Of a DNA stretch of 38,244 nt, positions 30,534 through 38,184 are shown one piece after another (position 1 is the stretch's first letter; each line of letters begins with the position of its first letter). A program made the position numbers and the translations under genes. The notes under the pieces were generated by a model that did no database searches, was not told the origin of the DNA, and saw only the letters and a program-made list of their open reading frames with translations. This DNA is from Fusobacterium perfoetens (GTDB lineage Bacteria; Fusobacteriota; Fusobacteriia; Fusobacteriales; Fusobacteriaceae), in the NCBI RefSeq assembly GCF_021531595.1, contig NZ_JADYUD010000018.1, positions 1 through 38,244 of the forward strand, given 5' to 3'.

Positions 30534-31748
30534 TTAAATTAAAATTTTTCCATTTTGACACCAAAAAATTTCAAGAGGTTTTTTCTGTGAAGAAAATTGC
30601 ATTGGGGATAAAACAGAAGCATAAGCACCTGCATTTGAAATTATTAATATATCATCATATTCTAATTGTGGTAAAATAACATCTTCAGCTATAACATCTG
30701 TTGCTGTACAAAGATTTCCAACAATAGTTACTTTTTCACAAAGATTGCTATTTTTTAATGTAGAAATTTCAAAAGCATCTATTTTAGTAAATAGAGGTTC
30801 TTTTGCAACAGGCTCTTCATCTTTTGTATAACTAGAAACTAATTTAGCAATAGATGGACGGAAAAATCCATTTAATGTATTTTTAACTATGATATATGTT
30901 TTTCCATAAGATATTTTTTTGTCTAATACTTTTGTAACATATACACCGTTATTTCCTACGAGATATCTTCCTGTTTCTATTATGAATTTAATATTTGGGT
31001 AATCTTTTTTAAAATTTTTAATTGCCTTTTCTGTTCTTTCTCCTAAATACTTAATATCTAAAGATTTATCGCTTTTAGAATAAGGAATTCCTATTCCAGA
31101 TCCCATATTGATATATTCTAAGTTTACATTATTAAATGTAGATAATTTTTTTGCCATTTTCATAATATTATTATAATATTTTTCCAACAAAGAAGCTTCA
31201 AGTTCTTGACTTCTTAAGTGAACATGAATTCCACAGATTGATATTTTTGAAGTCTTATATTTTTGTAAATATTCATAAATCTGTTCTTCATCTATTCCAA
31301 ATTTAGAAGAACTTCCGACTTCTCCATTAAAAGAGAAAGAAGGATTAATACGAACTCCTATTTTAATAATGTAATCTTTTTTTTCAGCAATAGCTTCAAT
31401 TTTTTTTATTTCATTAAAACTATCAGCAATTAGTATTGCATTATCAATAGAATTTTCAATATCTTCTGTGGTCTTTCCAGGAGCTGAGTAAAAAATTTCT
31501 TCTTTTTTTAGTCCATGTTTTTCAGCTAAAAGTACTTCTCCTAAACTAGCAGCATCTGCTCCAATTCCAGAATTAAAAATTGATTTTAAAATATGCTCAT
31601 TTGAATTGCATTTTACTGAATATAAAAATTTGACACTTGGAAAAGAATTTTTTAAATTTTCTATTTGAGAAAGTATACCTTTTTCTGAATATAGATAAAA
31701 ATTATCATATTTTTTTGAAATATCAGATACTATATTGTTCCAGTCCAT
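30534..31748 (-). CDS. Fold-III PLP-dependent decarboxylase (ornithine/diaminopimelate decarboxylase family)
   Basis: A 404-residue enzyme of the alanine-racemase-fold decarboxylase group. The PLP lysine is K46 (in LYSVKCNSN). Other signs are the HVH barrel motif, the MGSGIG phosphate-binding region, the EXGRYLV block, a CTATD motif near the C-terminus (family CxxxD) and NAGAY. These enzymes decarboxylate basic amino acids such as diaminopimelate, ornithine and arginine, or their conjugates. It lacks the close LysA sequence signatures, so I do not name it lysA; polyamine or special-metabolite synthesis is equally possible. It has its own extended -10 promoter (about 31832) and is on the same strand as the creatininase and solute-binding genes. 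Confidence 0.8.
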   Translation of the reverse strand: MDWNNIVSDISKKYDNFYLYSEKGILSQIENLKNSFPSVKFLYSVKCNSNEHILKSIFNSGIGADAASLGEVLLAEKHGLKKEEIFYSAPGKTTEDIENSIDNAILIADSFNEIKKIEAIAEKKDYIIKIGVRINPSFSFNGEVGSSSKFGIDEEQIYEYLQKYKTSKISICGIHVHLRSQELEASLLEKYYNNIMKMAKKLSTFNNVNLEYINMGSGIGIPYSKSDKSLDIKYLGERTEKAIKNFKKDYPNIKFIIETGRYLVGNNGVYVTKVLDKKISYGKTYIIVKNTLNGFFRPSIAKLVSSYTKDEEPVAKEPLFTKIDAFEISTLKNSNLCEKVTIVGNLCTATDVIAEDVILPQLEYDDILIISNAGAYASVLSPMQFSSQKKPLEIFWCQNGKILI

Positions 31749-31831
31749 ATATGCAACTCCTTTTTTATAATTTGTTGAGAAAATATATTTTTGAAATCAT
31801 ATTTAAAGTAGGTTTATATTTAAGTAATATT

Positions 31832-31840
31832 ATTATACCA
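31832..31840 (-). promoter_or_regulatory. Extended -10 promoter of the decarboxylase gene
   Basis: TGGTATAAT on the minus strand (31832-31840) is an extended -10 box; the -35 region is poor. It lies in the 154-bp gap upstream of the decarboxylase gene. Confidence 0.45.
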
Positions 31841-31902
31841 TAAAAGATCATTTTCTATAAAATTATAATAATTTTAAAATGAAAATTTTATATTATTTTT
31901 TA

Positions 31903-32652
31903 TTAATTAATTTTTTTAAATTCTTTAATAAAGTCAATTAGATAATTTGTAACATCATCTAACATTTGTTTTCCAAATTCTGCACTTGACTCAGACGGAT
32001 CTAAATTTCCTACCCATCCATCACTTACTATTTCTTTTACATTTTTTAAGATTTTTATACTTCCGTTTTTAAAGTTAGCATTAATGGAATCAGAAAATTT
32101 TATATTTTCTGAAATATGTTTCATTTCTTGTTTTTTTAATAAGTTTAATTTTACACTGCTTTCTTTTATGGCCATAACAGCACTGGTTTCCTGTTTATCT
32201 CCATGTCCACCACTATATATTGGATTTAAGTCTCCTGCAAGTCTCCACCAGTCAACTACAATAATATCCATATTTTCAGATAATATTGTTCCTGCATCTT
32301 CTATAGCTGCTGTATTTCCCCCATGTCCATTTATAATGATAAGTTTTTTAGCTCCGTCATTTTTTATTGTTTCTATTATTTTATAGATGATGTTAAAAAG
32401 TGTTTCATATCCTATATCAAAAGAACCTGGGAAACCTTTGTGATAAGGGCATACTCCATATGGAATAGCAGGCAAAGAAATTACATTTTCTATATTTTCT
32501 ATCTGCTCACAAAGATATTTTGGAATAACATAATCTGTTCCTAAAGTACTATGAGAACCATGTTGTTCTATACTTCCTATTGGCAAAACAAATATTGGAC
32601 TATTTTTTATTTGTTCTTCTAATTCTTTCCATGTTAGATCTTCTATTTTCAT
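31903..32652 (-). CDS. Creatininase family amidohydrolase
   Basis: A 249-residue creatininase-fold metal hydrolase. Likely metal ligands are E29 and H31 (in IGSIEQHGSH), D40, H110 (in NGHGGN) and E155 (in HGDKQETS, the family HAGExETS block). The family opens cyclic or formylated amides: creatinine, FAPy-type pyrimidines, and the mycofactocin peptide via MftE. True creatininase function is unlikely to be decidable here. The start at 32652 follows an aggag SD; an in-frame ATG at 32673 would overlap the preceding gene. It lies 10 nt after the solute-binding gene, so the two form an operon. Confidence 0.87.
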   Translation of the reverse strand: MKIEDLTWKELEEQIKNSPIFVLPIGSIEQHGSHSTLGTDYVIPKYLCEQIENIENVISLPAIPYGVCPYHKGFPGSFDIGYETLFNIIYKIIETIKNDGAKKLIIINGHGGNTAAIEDAGTILSENMDIIVVDWWRLAGDLNPIYSGGHGDKQETSAVMAIKESSVKLNLLKKQEMKHISENIKFSDSINANFKNGSIKILKNVKEIVSDGWVGNLDPSESSAEFGKQMLDDVTNYLIDFIKEFKKIN

Positions 32653-32662
32653 AATTTTTCTC

Positions 32663-33397
32663 CTATTCTCCAAAATATTTATTTATTAATTGATCAAGTT
32701 CTCCAGAATTTTTCATTTTTTGTATTTCTATATTTACTTTTTCTATTAATTCATCTTGTCCTTTAGGAAAAACAATAGCAATTCCTTTACTTTCATTATC
32801 TTCAACTCTTCCAATTTCATATAATTTAGGATTATTTCCTAAATATTCATTTTTAACTTCTCCAGAAATAATGATCGCATCAATTTTTTGAGAGTTTAAA
32901 TCCATTATCGCTCCAGTAAAAGAATTATAAAGGACTACATTGGCTCCTTCTATATTTTTAGCAAGAGTTTCTTGAAGTGTTCCTAATTGAACTCCTATTC
33001 TCTTATTTTTTAAGTCTTCAACTGTAGCTATAGGATTAGATTTATTTGCAATGGCAATCTGTCTTCCAACATAATATTTATCACTAAAATCTACAAATTT
33101 TTTTCTTTCATCTGTAGGTGTAAGTCCTGTTAGTACATCAACTTTTCCTGTTTCAAGTGCTGGAATTAATCCTTCAAAACTCATATTTGTATATTCAACC
33201 TTATAACCTAAATTTTCAAAGATTTTAAAGACAACATCAATGGAAAAACCTGTCACTTTATTTCCTTCTAAATATTCATAGGGCTTGTATTCTGCATTTC
33301 CACCTATTTTTATAACTTTTTCGTCTGATTTAGAATTACCACATCCACCTAAAAACATTCCTAATAAAATTGTTAAAACAAGCAAAAACTTTTTCAT
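32663..33397 (-). CDS. Family-3 solute-binding lipoprotein (amino-acid ABC type)
   Basis: A 244-residue periplasmic binding protein anchored by a lipobox (FLGGC, C19). The mature part is a family-3 binding fold with GNAEYKPYEY, NMSFEGLIPALETGKVDVLTGLTPTDERKK and IGVQLGTLQE. Such proteins bind polar or cyclic amino acids for ABC importers. No cognate permease or ATPase of that type is in the window, so it would need partners elsewhere. It is first in the operon with the creatininase gene, behind a leader-peptide attenuator (33424-33628). Confidence 0.9.
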   Translation of the reverse strand: MKKFLLVLTILLGMFLGGCGNSKSDEKVIKIGGNAEYKPYEYLEGNKVTGFSIDVVFKIFENLGYKVEYTNMSFEGLIPALETGKVDVLTGLTPTDERKKFVDFSDKYYVGRQIAIANKSNPIATVEDLKNKRIGVQLGTLQETLAKNIEGANVVLYNSFTGAIMDLNSQKIDAIIISGEVKNEYLGNNPKLYEIGRVEDNESKGIAIVFPKGQDELIEKVNIEIQKMKNSGELDQLINKYFGE

Positions 33398-33423
33398 AAA
33401 CTTTCCTCCTAATAAATTTTTAT

Positions 33424-33452
33424 AAAAAAATACCAGCCTTATAGACTGGTAT
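33424..33452 (-). terminator. Attenuator terminator upstream of the solute-binding gene
   Basis: On the minus strand the stem ataccag/ctggtat is followed by seven T, lying between the leader ORF and the gene at 33397. An upstream ggtat (plus atacc at 33471-33475) could pair with atacc of the stem as an antiterminator. Confidence 0.8.
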
Positions 33453-33498
33453 GGGTTACAAATATAAAAAATACCTATATTAAAATTAAAATAGACTT

Positions 33499-33570
33499 TT
33501 ATTTGAACATACTTTCTCTAAGGAAACTAAAGTTATATATTAAATTTTGTAATTTAAATTTCCTTAGCAT
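33499..33570 (-). CDS. Leader peptide ORF (23 codons)
   Basis: The ORF encodes MLRKFKLQNL...FLRESMFK with a ggagg SD exactly 7 nt before the ATG, unusually good for a chance ORF. It starts about 23 nt after the predicted transcription start and is followed by the attenuator terminator. Four Leu, four Phe and five Lys/Arg among 23 residues could sense charged-tRNA supply, or the peptide may stall the ribosome with a ligand. An inverted repeat ctaaggaaa/tttccttag spans most of the ORF RNA, so translation would change its folding. Confidence 0.6.
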   Translation of the reverse strand: MLRKFKLQNLIYNFSFLRESMFK

Positions 33571-33599
33571 TTTCTGTCCTCCGTTTAATAATTTTCATA

Positions 33600-33628
33600 A
33601 TTATATTACTTTCTTTTTTAGAAGTCAA
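33600..33628 (-). promoter_or_regulatory. Promoter of the leader/solute-binding/creatininase operon
   Basis: On the minus strand TTGACT (33623-33628), 17 nt, and an exact TATAAT (33600-33605). It lies 30 nt before the leader ORF. Confidence 0.75.
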
Positions 33629-33649
33629 TATTTATTTTTAATAATTTTT

Positions 33650-33678
33650 TTCAAATAATTAAGCTTTTATGATATAAT
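33650..33678 (+). promoter_or_regulatory. Promoter of the ABC importer operon
   Basis: TTCAAA (33650-33655), 17 nt, TATAAT (33673-33678), about 95 bp before the start codon. Confidence 0.5.
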
Positions 33679-33772
33679 ATTTGAGATAATTTGGTAAAAT
33701 ACTCACTTGTTTGAAAAAATGTGAGAAATTTACAATATAATTAAAAATATTATAAATTATGAGGAAAGGCAG

Positions 33773-34555
33773 GTGAGCTCGTTTAAAACGAGGAAAACTT
33801 TGAAAAATGATTTTTGTTTAAAAATAAGCAATATGGAAAAGACTTACAAAAATATGGCAGGGCAAAAAACAATAGCTCTTCAAAACATTAATTTAGAGGT
33901 GAAAGAGGGAGAATTCATTTCAATTATTGGACCTTCAGGTTGTGGAAAATCTACAATGCTAAAAATAGTAAGTGGATTAGATAATCCTACAGGAGGAAAA
34001 ATAGAGTTTAATGAAAATTTTGATTTAAATCAATATATAGGATTTGTATTTCAAGATTCTGTACTTCTTCCTTGGAAAAATGTGTATGATAATGCTGTTT
34101 TTCCATTAGAAATAAAAAAGATAAAGACAAAGGAAAATCTTGAAAAATTAGAAAAATTATTAGCTATGGCAGGATTATCAGATTTTAAAAACTCTCTTCC
34201 AAGAGAACTTTCAGGAGGAATGAGACAAAGAGTTTCAATAGTAAGATCTCTTTCTTATGATCCTAAGCTTTTATTAATGGACGAACCTTTTGGAGCATTA
34301 GATGCTTTAACTAGAGATTCATTAAATATAGAATTATTAAAAATATGGGAACAAACAAAGAAAACAATATTATTTGTAACTCATAGTATAGATGAAGCAG
34401 TATTCTTATCAAGCAAGGTAATAGTAATGTCACCTAGACCAGGAAGAATAAAAGAAGTATTAGATATTGATTTAGAATATCCTAGAACAGTTGAAATAAG
34501 AAATAACCCTAAATTTGTAGAATATACTAAATATTTAAGAGAGGTGTTAGAATAA
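33773..34555 (+). CDS. ABC transporter ATPase (NitT/TauT type)
   Basis: A 260-residue ATPase with Walker A GPSGCGKST (about 53-61), Q-loop, signature LSGGMRQRVSIVRSL, Walker B LLMDEPFGALDALT and the switch His in FVTHSIDEAV. It belongs to the SsuB/TauB/NrtD subgroup and powers the two permeases that follow. The start is GTG at 33773 after gaggaaagg. It ends 2 nt before the first permease gene, showing tight coupling. Confidence 0.92.
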   Translation: MSSFKTRKTLKNDFCLKISNMEKTYKNMAGQKTIALQNINLEVKEGEFISIIGPSGCGKSTMLKIVSGLDNPTGGKIEFNENFDLNQYIGFVFQDSVLLPWKNVYDNAVFPLEIKKIKTKENLEKLEKLLAMAGLSDFKNSLPRELSGGMRQRVSIVRSLSYDPKLLLMDEPFGALDALTRDSLNIELLKIWEQTKKTILFVTHSIDEAVFLSSKVIVMSPRPGRIKEVLDIDLEYPRTVEIRNNPKFVEYTKYLREVLE

Positions 34556-34557
34556 TT

Positions 34558-35346
34558 ATGAAAAAGAAAATCAAAAAATTATTTGAAGGATTTTCTGAAT
34601 ATTTTATCTCTATTGCTGTATTTCTAATAATTTGGGGAATATATGTTAAAGTTAGTGGTGTGGCTGAATATATAGTGCCTTCTCCAATAAAAGTTTTAAA
34701 AAAATTATTTGAAATTATTGTAGAAGGGCAAATATGGGAGCATTTTTTTGCTACTTCAATTATAATTTTTGTGGGATATTTTATAGGTGTATTCCTAGGA
34801 GTATTCTTTGGATATATTATAGAGAAATGTGAGATTTTAAAAGATATGTTAATGCCATATTTAATATTTTTTCAGACAGCACCTAAGATTGCTTTAGTAC
34901 CATTATTTGTTATCTGGTTTGGACTAGGGCTTACATCTAAGCTAGTTTTAATTGTATCAATGGTATTTTTCCCTGTTATGGTTGCTACAATGGTTGGAAT
35001 AAATTCAGTACCAAAAGATATGAGAAATTTAATGAAAATATTAAATGGTAGTAAATTACAAGTTCTTTTTAAAATAGAGCTTCCTCATTCAATGCCGATG
35101 ATTTTTTCTGGACTAAAAATAGGAATGGTTCAAGCAATTATTGGAGCTATAGTTGCTGAATGGATATCTGGAAAAGTAGGATTAGGTTATGTCTTAATAT
35201 TTGCTTCTTCTACTTTTGATACGACTTTATTAATTGCTGGAATATTCTTTACGATTATAGTTGGAATATTTTATTATGAAGTTGTAAATATTTTAGAAAA
35301 GAGAATTCTTTATTGGCATGAGTCACAAAGAGTAGAAAAGGAGTAA
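34558..35346 (+). CDS. ABC transporter permease 1 (NitT/TauT type)
   Basis: A 262-residue permease with about six helices and the coupling (EAA) loop ELPHSMPMIFSGLKIG. It is clearly paralogous to the second permease at 37170-37925, with shared QTAPKI(A/S)L(V/A)PLF and LMKILN blocks. The SsuC/TauC family usually works as homodimers; here two different subunits probably form a heterodimer. It ends 2 nt before the phosphorylase gene. Confidence 0.9.
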   Translation: MKKKIKKLFEGFSEYFISIAVFLIIWGIYVKVSGVAEYIVPSPIKVLKKLFEIIVEGQIWEHFFATSIIIFVGYFIGVFLGVFFGYIIEKCEILKDMLMPYLIFFQTAPKIALVPLFVIWFGLGLTSKLVLIVSMVFFPVMVATMVGINSVPKDMRNLMKILNGSKLQVLFKIELPHSMPMIFSGLKIGMVQAIIGAIVAEWISGKVGLGYVLIFASSTFDTTLLIAGIFFTIIVGIFYYEVVNILEKRILYWHESQRVEKE

Positions 35347-35348
35347 GA

Positions 35349-36128
35349 ATGTATATAAAAGCAGATAAACCTGTTTATGAAGAGGGAACAGCCCATTTAA
35401 GATGTAAAGCAGATAAAATTTCAGAAATTGTTTTTTTACCAGGGGATCATGCAAGAGTTGAAATGTTCAAAGAATTATTAGAAGATTATGAAATAGTTTC
35501 TTTTAATAGAGAATTTAAAGTTGGAACTGGAAAATATAATGGAGTACCTATAACAATATGTTCTACTGGAATAGGAGGTCCTTCAACAGAAATAGCAGTA
35601 ACAGAATTAATTGAGCTAGGAGCAAAATATCTTATTAGAATAGGTGGCTGTGGAGCTATAAAGGAAGATATAAAATGTGGCGAATTTATTATTAATACAG
35701 CTTCTGTAAGAATGGGTGGAAGTTCTAGATTTTATGCTATGCCAGAATATCCAGCAGTAGCAGATTTTGATTTAGTAATGTGCCTTAAAGAAGCAAGTGA
35801 AAAGCAAGGTATAAAATGTCATTTAGGAATAGGAGCTTCAATAGGTTCATTTTATAGAGGGCAAGGAAGAAATCCTCTTTCAAAAGAAGATAAACATTAT
35901 CAAGATTTATATGAAGAGTTGATTAGATTAAATGTAATGAATCTTGAAATGGAAGCAGAAACAATATTTACTCTTTCTTCAATATACGGAGTAAAAGCAG
36001 CAAGTATATGTGTAGTTCATTGTAATAGAATAACAAATGAATGGTTGGTGGAATATGGAGATCCACAATTAAATATGTGTAAAACAGCTTTAGAAGCAGC
36101 AAAAATATTATATAGTAAAACAAAATAA
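35349..36128 (+). CDS. Nucleoside phosphorylase (uridine phosphorylase family)
   Basis: A 259-residue enzyme of the PNP/UDP phosphorylase family. FLPGDHARV (phosphate site), STGIGGPSTEIAVTELIELGAKYLIRIGGCGAI, and LEMEAETIFTLSSIYGVKAASIC (ribose/base site) follow the uridine-phosphorylase pattern. It splits a nucleoside with phosphate into base and (deoxy)ribose-1-phosphate in the cytoplasm. Lying inside an ABC importer operon, with 2 nt before it and 19 nt after, it is probably the first catabolic step for the imported compound. Pyrimidine nucleosides are the best guess; modified nucleosides are possible. Confidence 0.9.
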   Translation: MYIKADKPVYEEGTAHLRCKADKISEIVFLPGDHARVEMFKELLEDYEIVSFNREFKVGTGKYNGVPITICSTGIGGPSTEIAVTELIELGAKYLIRIGGCGAIKEDIKCGEFIINTASVRMGGSSRFYAMPEYPAVADFDLVMCLKEASEKQGIKCHLGIGASIGSFYRGQGRNPLSKEDKHYQDLYEELIRLNVMNLEMEAETIFTLSSIYGVKAASICVVHCNRITNEWLVEYGDPQLNMCKTALEAAKILYSKTK

Positions 36129-36147
36129 GAGAAAGGGAGAAGAGAAA

Positions 36148-37155
36148 ATGAAAAAATTTTTTATGGTAATGTTTTCAGTAATGATCTTAGGTTTATTTAG
36201 TGGTTGTGGAGAGAAAAAAGAGAATACTTCTGTTAAAAAAGATGAAATTCAAAAAGTATCAATTCAAATTGATGGAGCAGCAGTTCCATATTATGCTCCA
36301 CTTTATATAGCTAAAGAAAAAGGATATTTTAAAGAACAAGGTTTAGATGTTGAATTTTATTATGCAGCTGCAGCAGAAATTGTAAAAAATGTAGCTACAG
36401 GAAATGTACAATTTGGATTTCCTAATGCAGATTCTGTAATTCTTGCTAAGTCACAAGGAATACCAGTTAAAGTTATAAATACAACTTATCAAAATGGATT
36501 AGGAGCACTTATTTTTCAAAAATCTTCAGGAATAAAAGAGCCAAAAGATTTAAAAGGGAAAAAGATAGGAGTAACTAGTTTTGGTAGTCCTAATTATATT
36601 CAATTACAAGTTATGTTAGAAAAAGCAGGAATGACAATACAAGATGTAAAAGTTGAAATAATAGGAACAGGAGCTATTGTAAATGCTTTAGTGAGTGGAC
36701 AAGTAGATGCAATAATGTTCTCTATGCTTAGAACTATTGAATTAAAAAATCAAGGTGTAGATGTAGCTGAGATTCGTTCTGATGAATTCCTTCCTTCACA
36801 TGGAAATGTACTTATAGTAGGAGATAAATATTTAGCTGAAAATAAAGATATAGTTAATAAATTTAATGCCGGTTTAAATAAAGGTATTCAATATATCGTT
36901 GATGGAAATGCAAAAGAAGCTGTTGAAATGTCTGTTGAAAAATATGCACCAAGCTTTAAAGGAAGAGAAGAAATTGTTACAACTATATTAAATGAAGTAT
37001 TTATTCCATATTTATGGCAGAGTGAAAATACTAAAAAGAATGGTCTAGGATATTCAGATTTAGACAAATGGGATAATTCAATTAAAGTTTTAAAAGAGTA
37101 TGGAGTAATAGAAAAAGAAGTAAATGCCAAAGATTTAATTGGAAATATAAAATAA
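36148..37155 (+). CDS. NMT1/THI5-like ABC substrate-binding lipoprotein
   Basis: A 335-residue binding lipoprotein with lipobox LFSGC (C20) and a mature NMT1/THI5-like fold: PYYAPLYIAKEKGYFKEQGLDVEF, KKIGVTSFGSPNYIQLQ and GTGAIVNALVSGQVDAIMFS. Relatives bind sulfonates, nitrate, thiamine pyrimidine precursors or riboflavin. Combined with the adjacent nucleoside phosphorylase gene, a nucleoside or pyrimidine-like ligand is more likely than a sulfonate here, but this is inference. The SD gaaagggaga is strong. Confidence 0.88.
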   Translation: MKKFFMVMFSVMILGLFSGCGEKKENTSVKKDEIQKVSIQIDGAAVPYYAPLYIAKEKGYFKEQGLDVEFYYAAAAEIVKNVATGNVQFGFPNADSVILAKSQGIPVKVINTTYQNGLGALIFQKSSGIKEPKDLKGKKIGVTSFGSPNYIQLQVMLEKAGMTIQDVKVEIIGTGAIVNALVSGQVDAIMFSMLRTIELKNQGVDVAEIRSDEFLPSHGNVLIVGDKYLAENKDIVNKFNAGLNKGIQYIVDGNAKEAVEMSVEKYAPSFKGREEIVTTILNEVFIPYLWQSENTKKNGLGYSDLDKWDNSIKVLKEYGVIEKEVNAKDLIGNIK

Positions 37156-37169
37156 TGTAGGAGAAAAAA

Positions 37170-37925
37170 ATGTCAAAAGAAAGAAGAAAAGTTTTACTAC
37201 CACTTTTATTTTTTCCAATAATTATAATACTTTGGAAAGTTTATATAGCATTTTTTAATGTGCCAAGCTATTTATTGCCTCAGCCAGAAGATCTTTTATC
37301 AACTATAATAGATTTACTATTTAAAGGAGATATGCTTTATCATATTTATATTACTTTAAAAGAAGTATTTATTGGTGTTATAATAGGAATATTCAGTGGG
37401 CTTGTGGTAGGATATATAGTGGCTAAATCTAGATATATTGAAAAATTAATAATGCCATTTGTTCTAATAATTCAAACAGCACCTAAGATTTCTTTAGCAC
37501 CATTATTTATTTTATGGTTTGGTTTAGGTCTAGAATCTAAGATAGCATTAGTTATATTAGTAGTTTTATTTCCAGTGATGGTTAATGAAATAGTTGCAAT
37601 TAGAAGTATTGATAAAAATATGTATAACCTTATGAAGATTTTAAATAGTACTTCTTTTCAAAAATTTTATCATATAGAATTGCCATACTCTTTAGAAGCT
37701 ATTCTTTCTGGAATAAAGGTAGCTGTTACTCAGGCTATAACAGGAGCTGTTATAGGAGAAATGATAGGAGCAAAAGCAGGACTAGGATATTTATTAATTT
37801 TAGGTAATGAAACTTATGATATTAAATTAGTACTAAGTTCAATTTTTGTTTTAAGTATTATAGGGTTACTTTTATATATAATTGCAGAAAAAATTGAAAA
37901 GAAATTTTTAACTTGGAGAATATAA
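37170..37925 (+). CDS. ABC transporter permease 2 (NitT/TauT type)
   Basis: A 251-residue permease with about six helices, coupling loop ELPYSLEAILSGIKVA and the QTAPKISLAPLF block. It is a paralogue of permease 1 and the last gene of the five-gene operon. It follows the binding-protein gene by 14 nt with a taggag SD. A terminator follows at 37941-37988. Confidence 0.9.
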   Translation: MSKERRKVLLPLLFFPIIIILWKVYIAFFNVPSYLLPQPEDLLSTIIDLLFKGDMLYHIYITLKEVFIGVIIGIFSGLVVGYIVAKSRYIEKLIMPFVLIIQTAPKISLAPLFILWFGLGLESKIALVILVVLFPVMVNEIVAIRSIDKNMYNLMKILNSTSFQKFYHIELPYSLEAILSGIKVAVTQAITGAVIGEMIGAKAGLGYLLILGNETYDIKLVLSSIFVLSIIGLLLYIIAEKIEKKFLTWRI

Positions 37926-37940
37926 ATATTTTAATAGAAA

Positions 37941-37988
37941 TGGGCAAGAAGCGTTCACTTTTCCTGTGGGCGATAATTGCCTTTTTTT
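37941..37988 (+). terminator. Terminator of the ABC importer operon
   Basis: A two-part stem (ggcaa/ttgcc outside; gttcac with gtgggc inside, using wobbles) followed by a T7 run. Well placed 16 nt after the stop. Confidence 0.75.
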
Positions 37989-38092
37989 ATTATTTAGAAA
38001 TCAACAAAATAGGGAAAAATTATATAAAAATATGTTCTGTAATACTATTTTTAAGTTTTAAAATAGTACTAAAATAGCTAAAATAAAAAATA

Positions 38093-38121
38093 TTGACAAA
38101 TAAAAAGTAATAATATATAAT
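38093..38121 (+). promoter_or_regulatory. Perfect consensus promoter with flanking dyads
   Basis: TTGACA (38093-38098), 17 nt, TATAAT (38116-38121). An inverted repeat tactatttt/aaaatagta (38043-38068) lies upstream, and the perfect palindrome aatcatatgatt (38128-38139) covers the expected start site. Confidence 0.7.
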
Positions 38122-38184
38122 TAGTTAAATCATATGATTGTCAGACAGCAGGATAGCAAAACAAATTTTTTCCAGGAGGGGTTT

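Larger units (their letters stand above)
33398..33772. other. Divergent regulatory region between the solute-binding and ABC operons
   Basis: 375 bp. The minus-strand half holds a promoter (33600-33628), a 23-codon leader ORF (33499-33570), an inverted repeat inside the ORF and an intrinsic terminator (33424-33452). The plus-strand half holds the ABC operon promoter (33650-33678) and a small ctcac/gtgag hairpin around 33702-33725. No known riboswitch pattern was seen. Confidence 0.75.

Noticed and set aside
33424-33570. T-box or SAM/TPP-type riboswitch upstream of the solute-binding gene
   Set aside because: None of the conserved blocks of those elements is present; the translated leader ORF and terminator explain the region better.
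33680-33772. TPP or other riboswitch for the NMT1-like importer operon
   Set aside because: The leader is only about 90 nt, with a single small hairpin and no TPP-box or FMN-box sequence.
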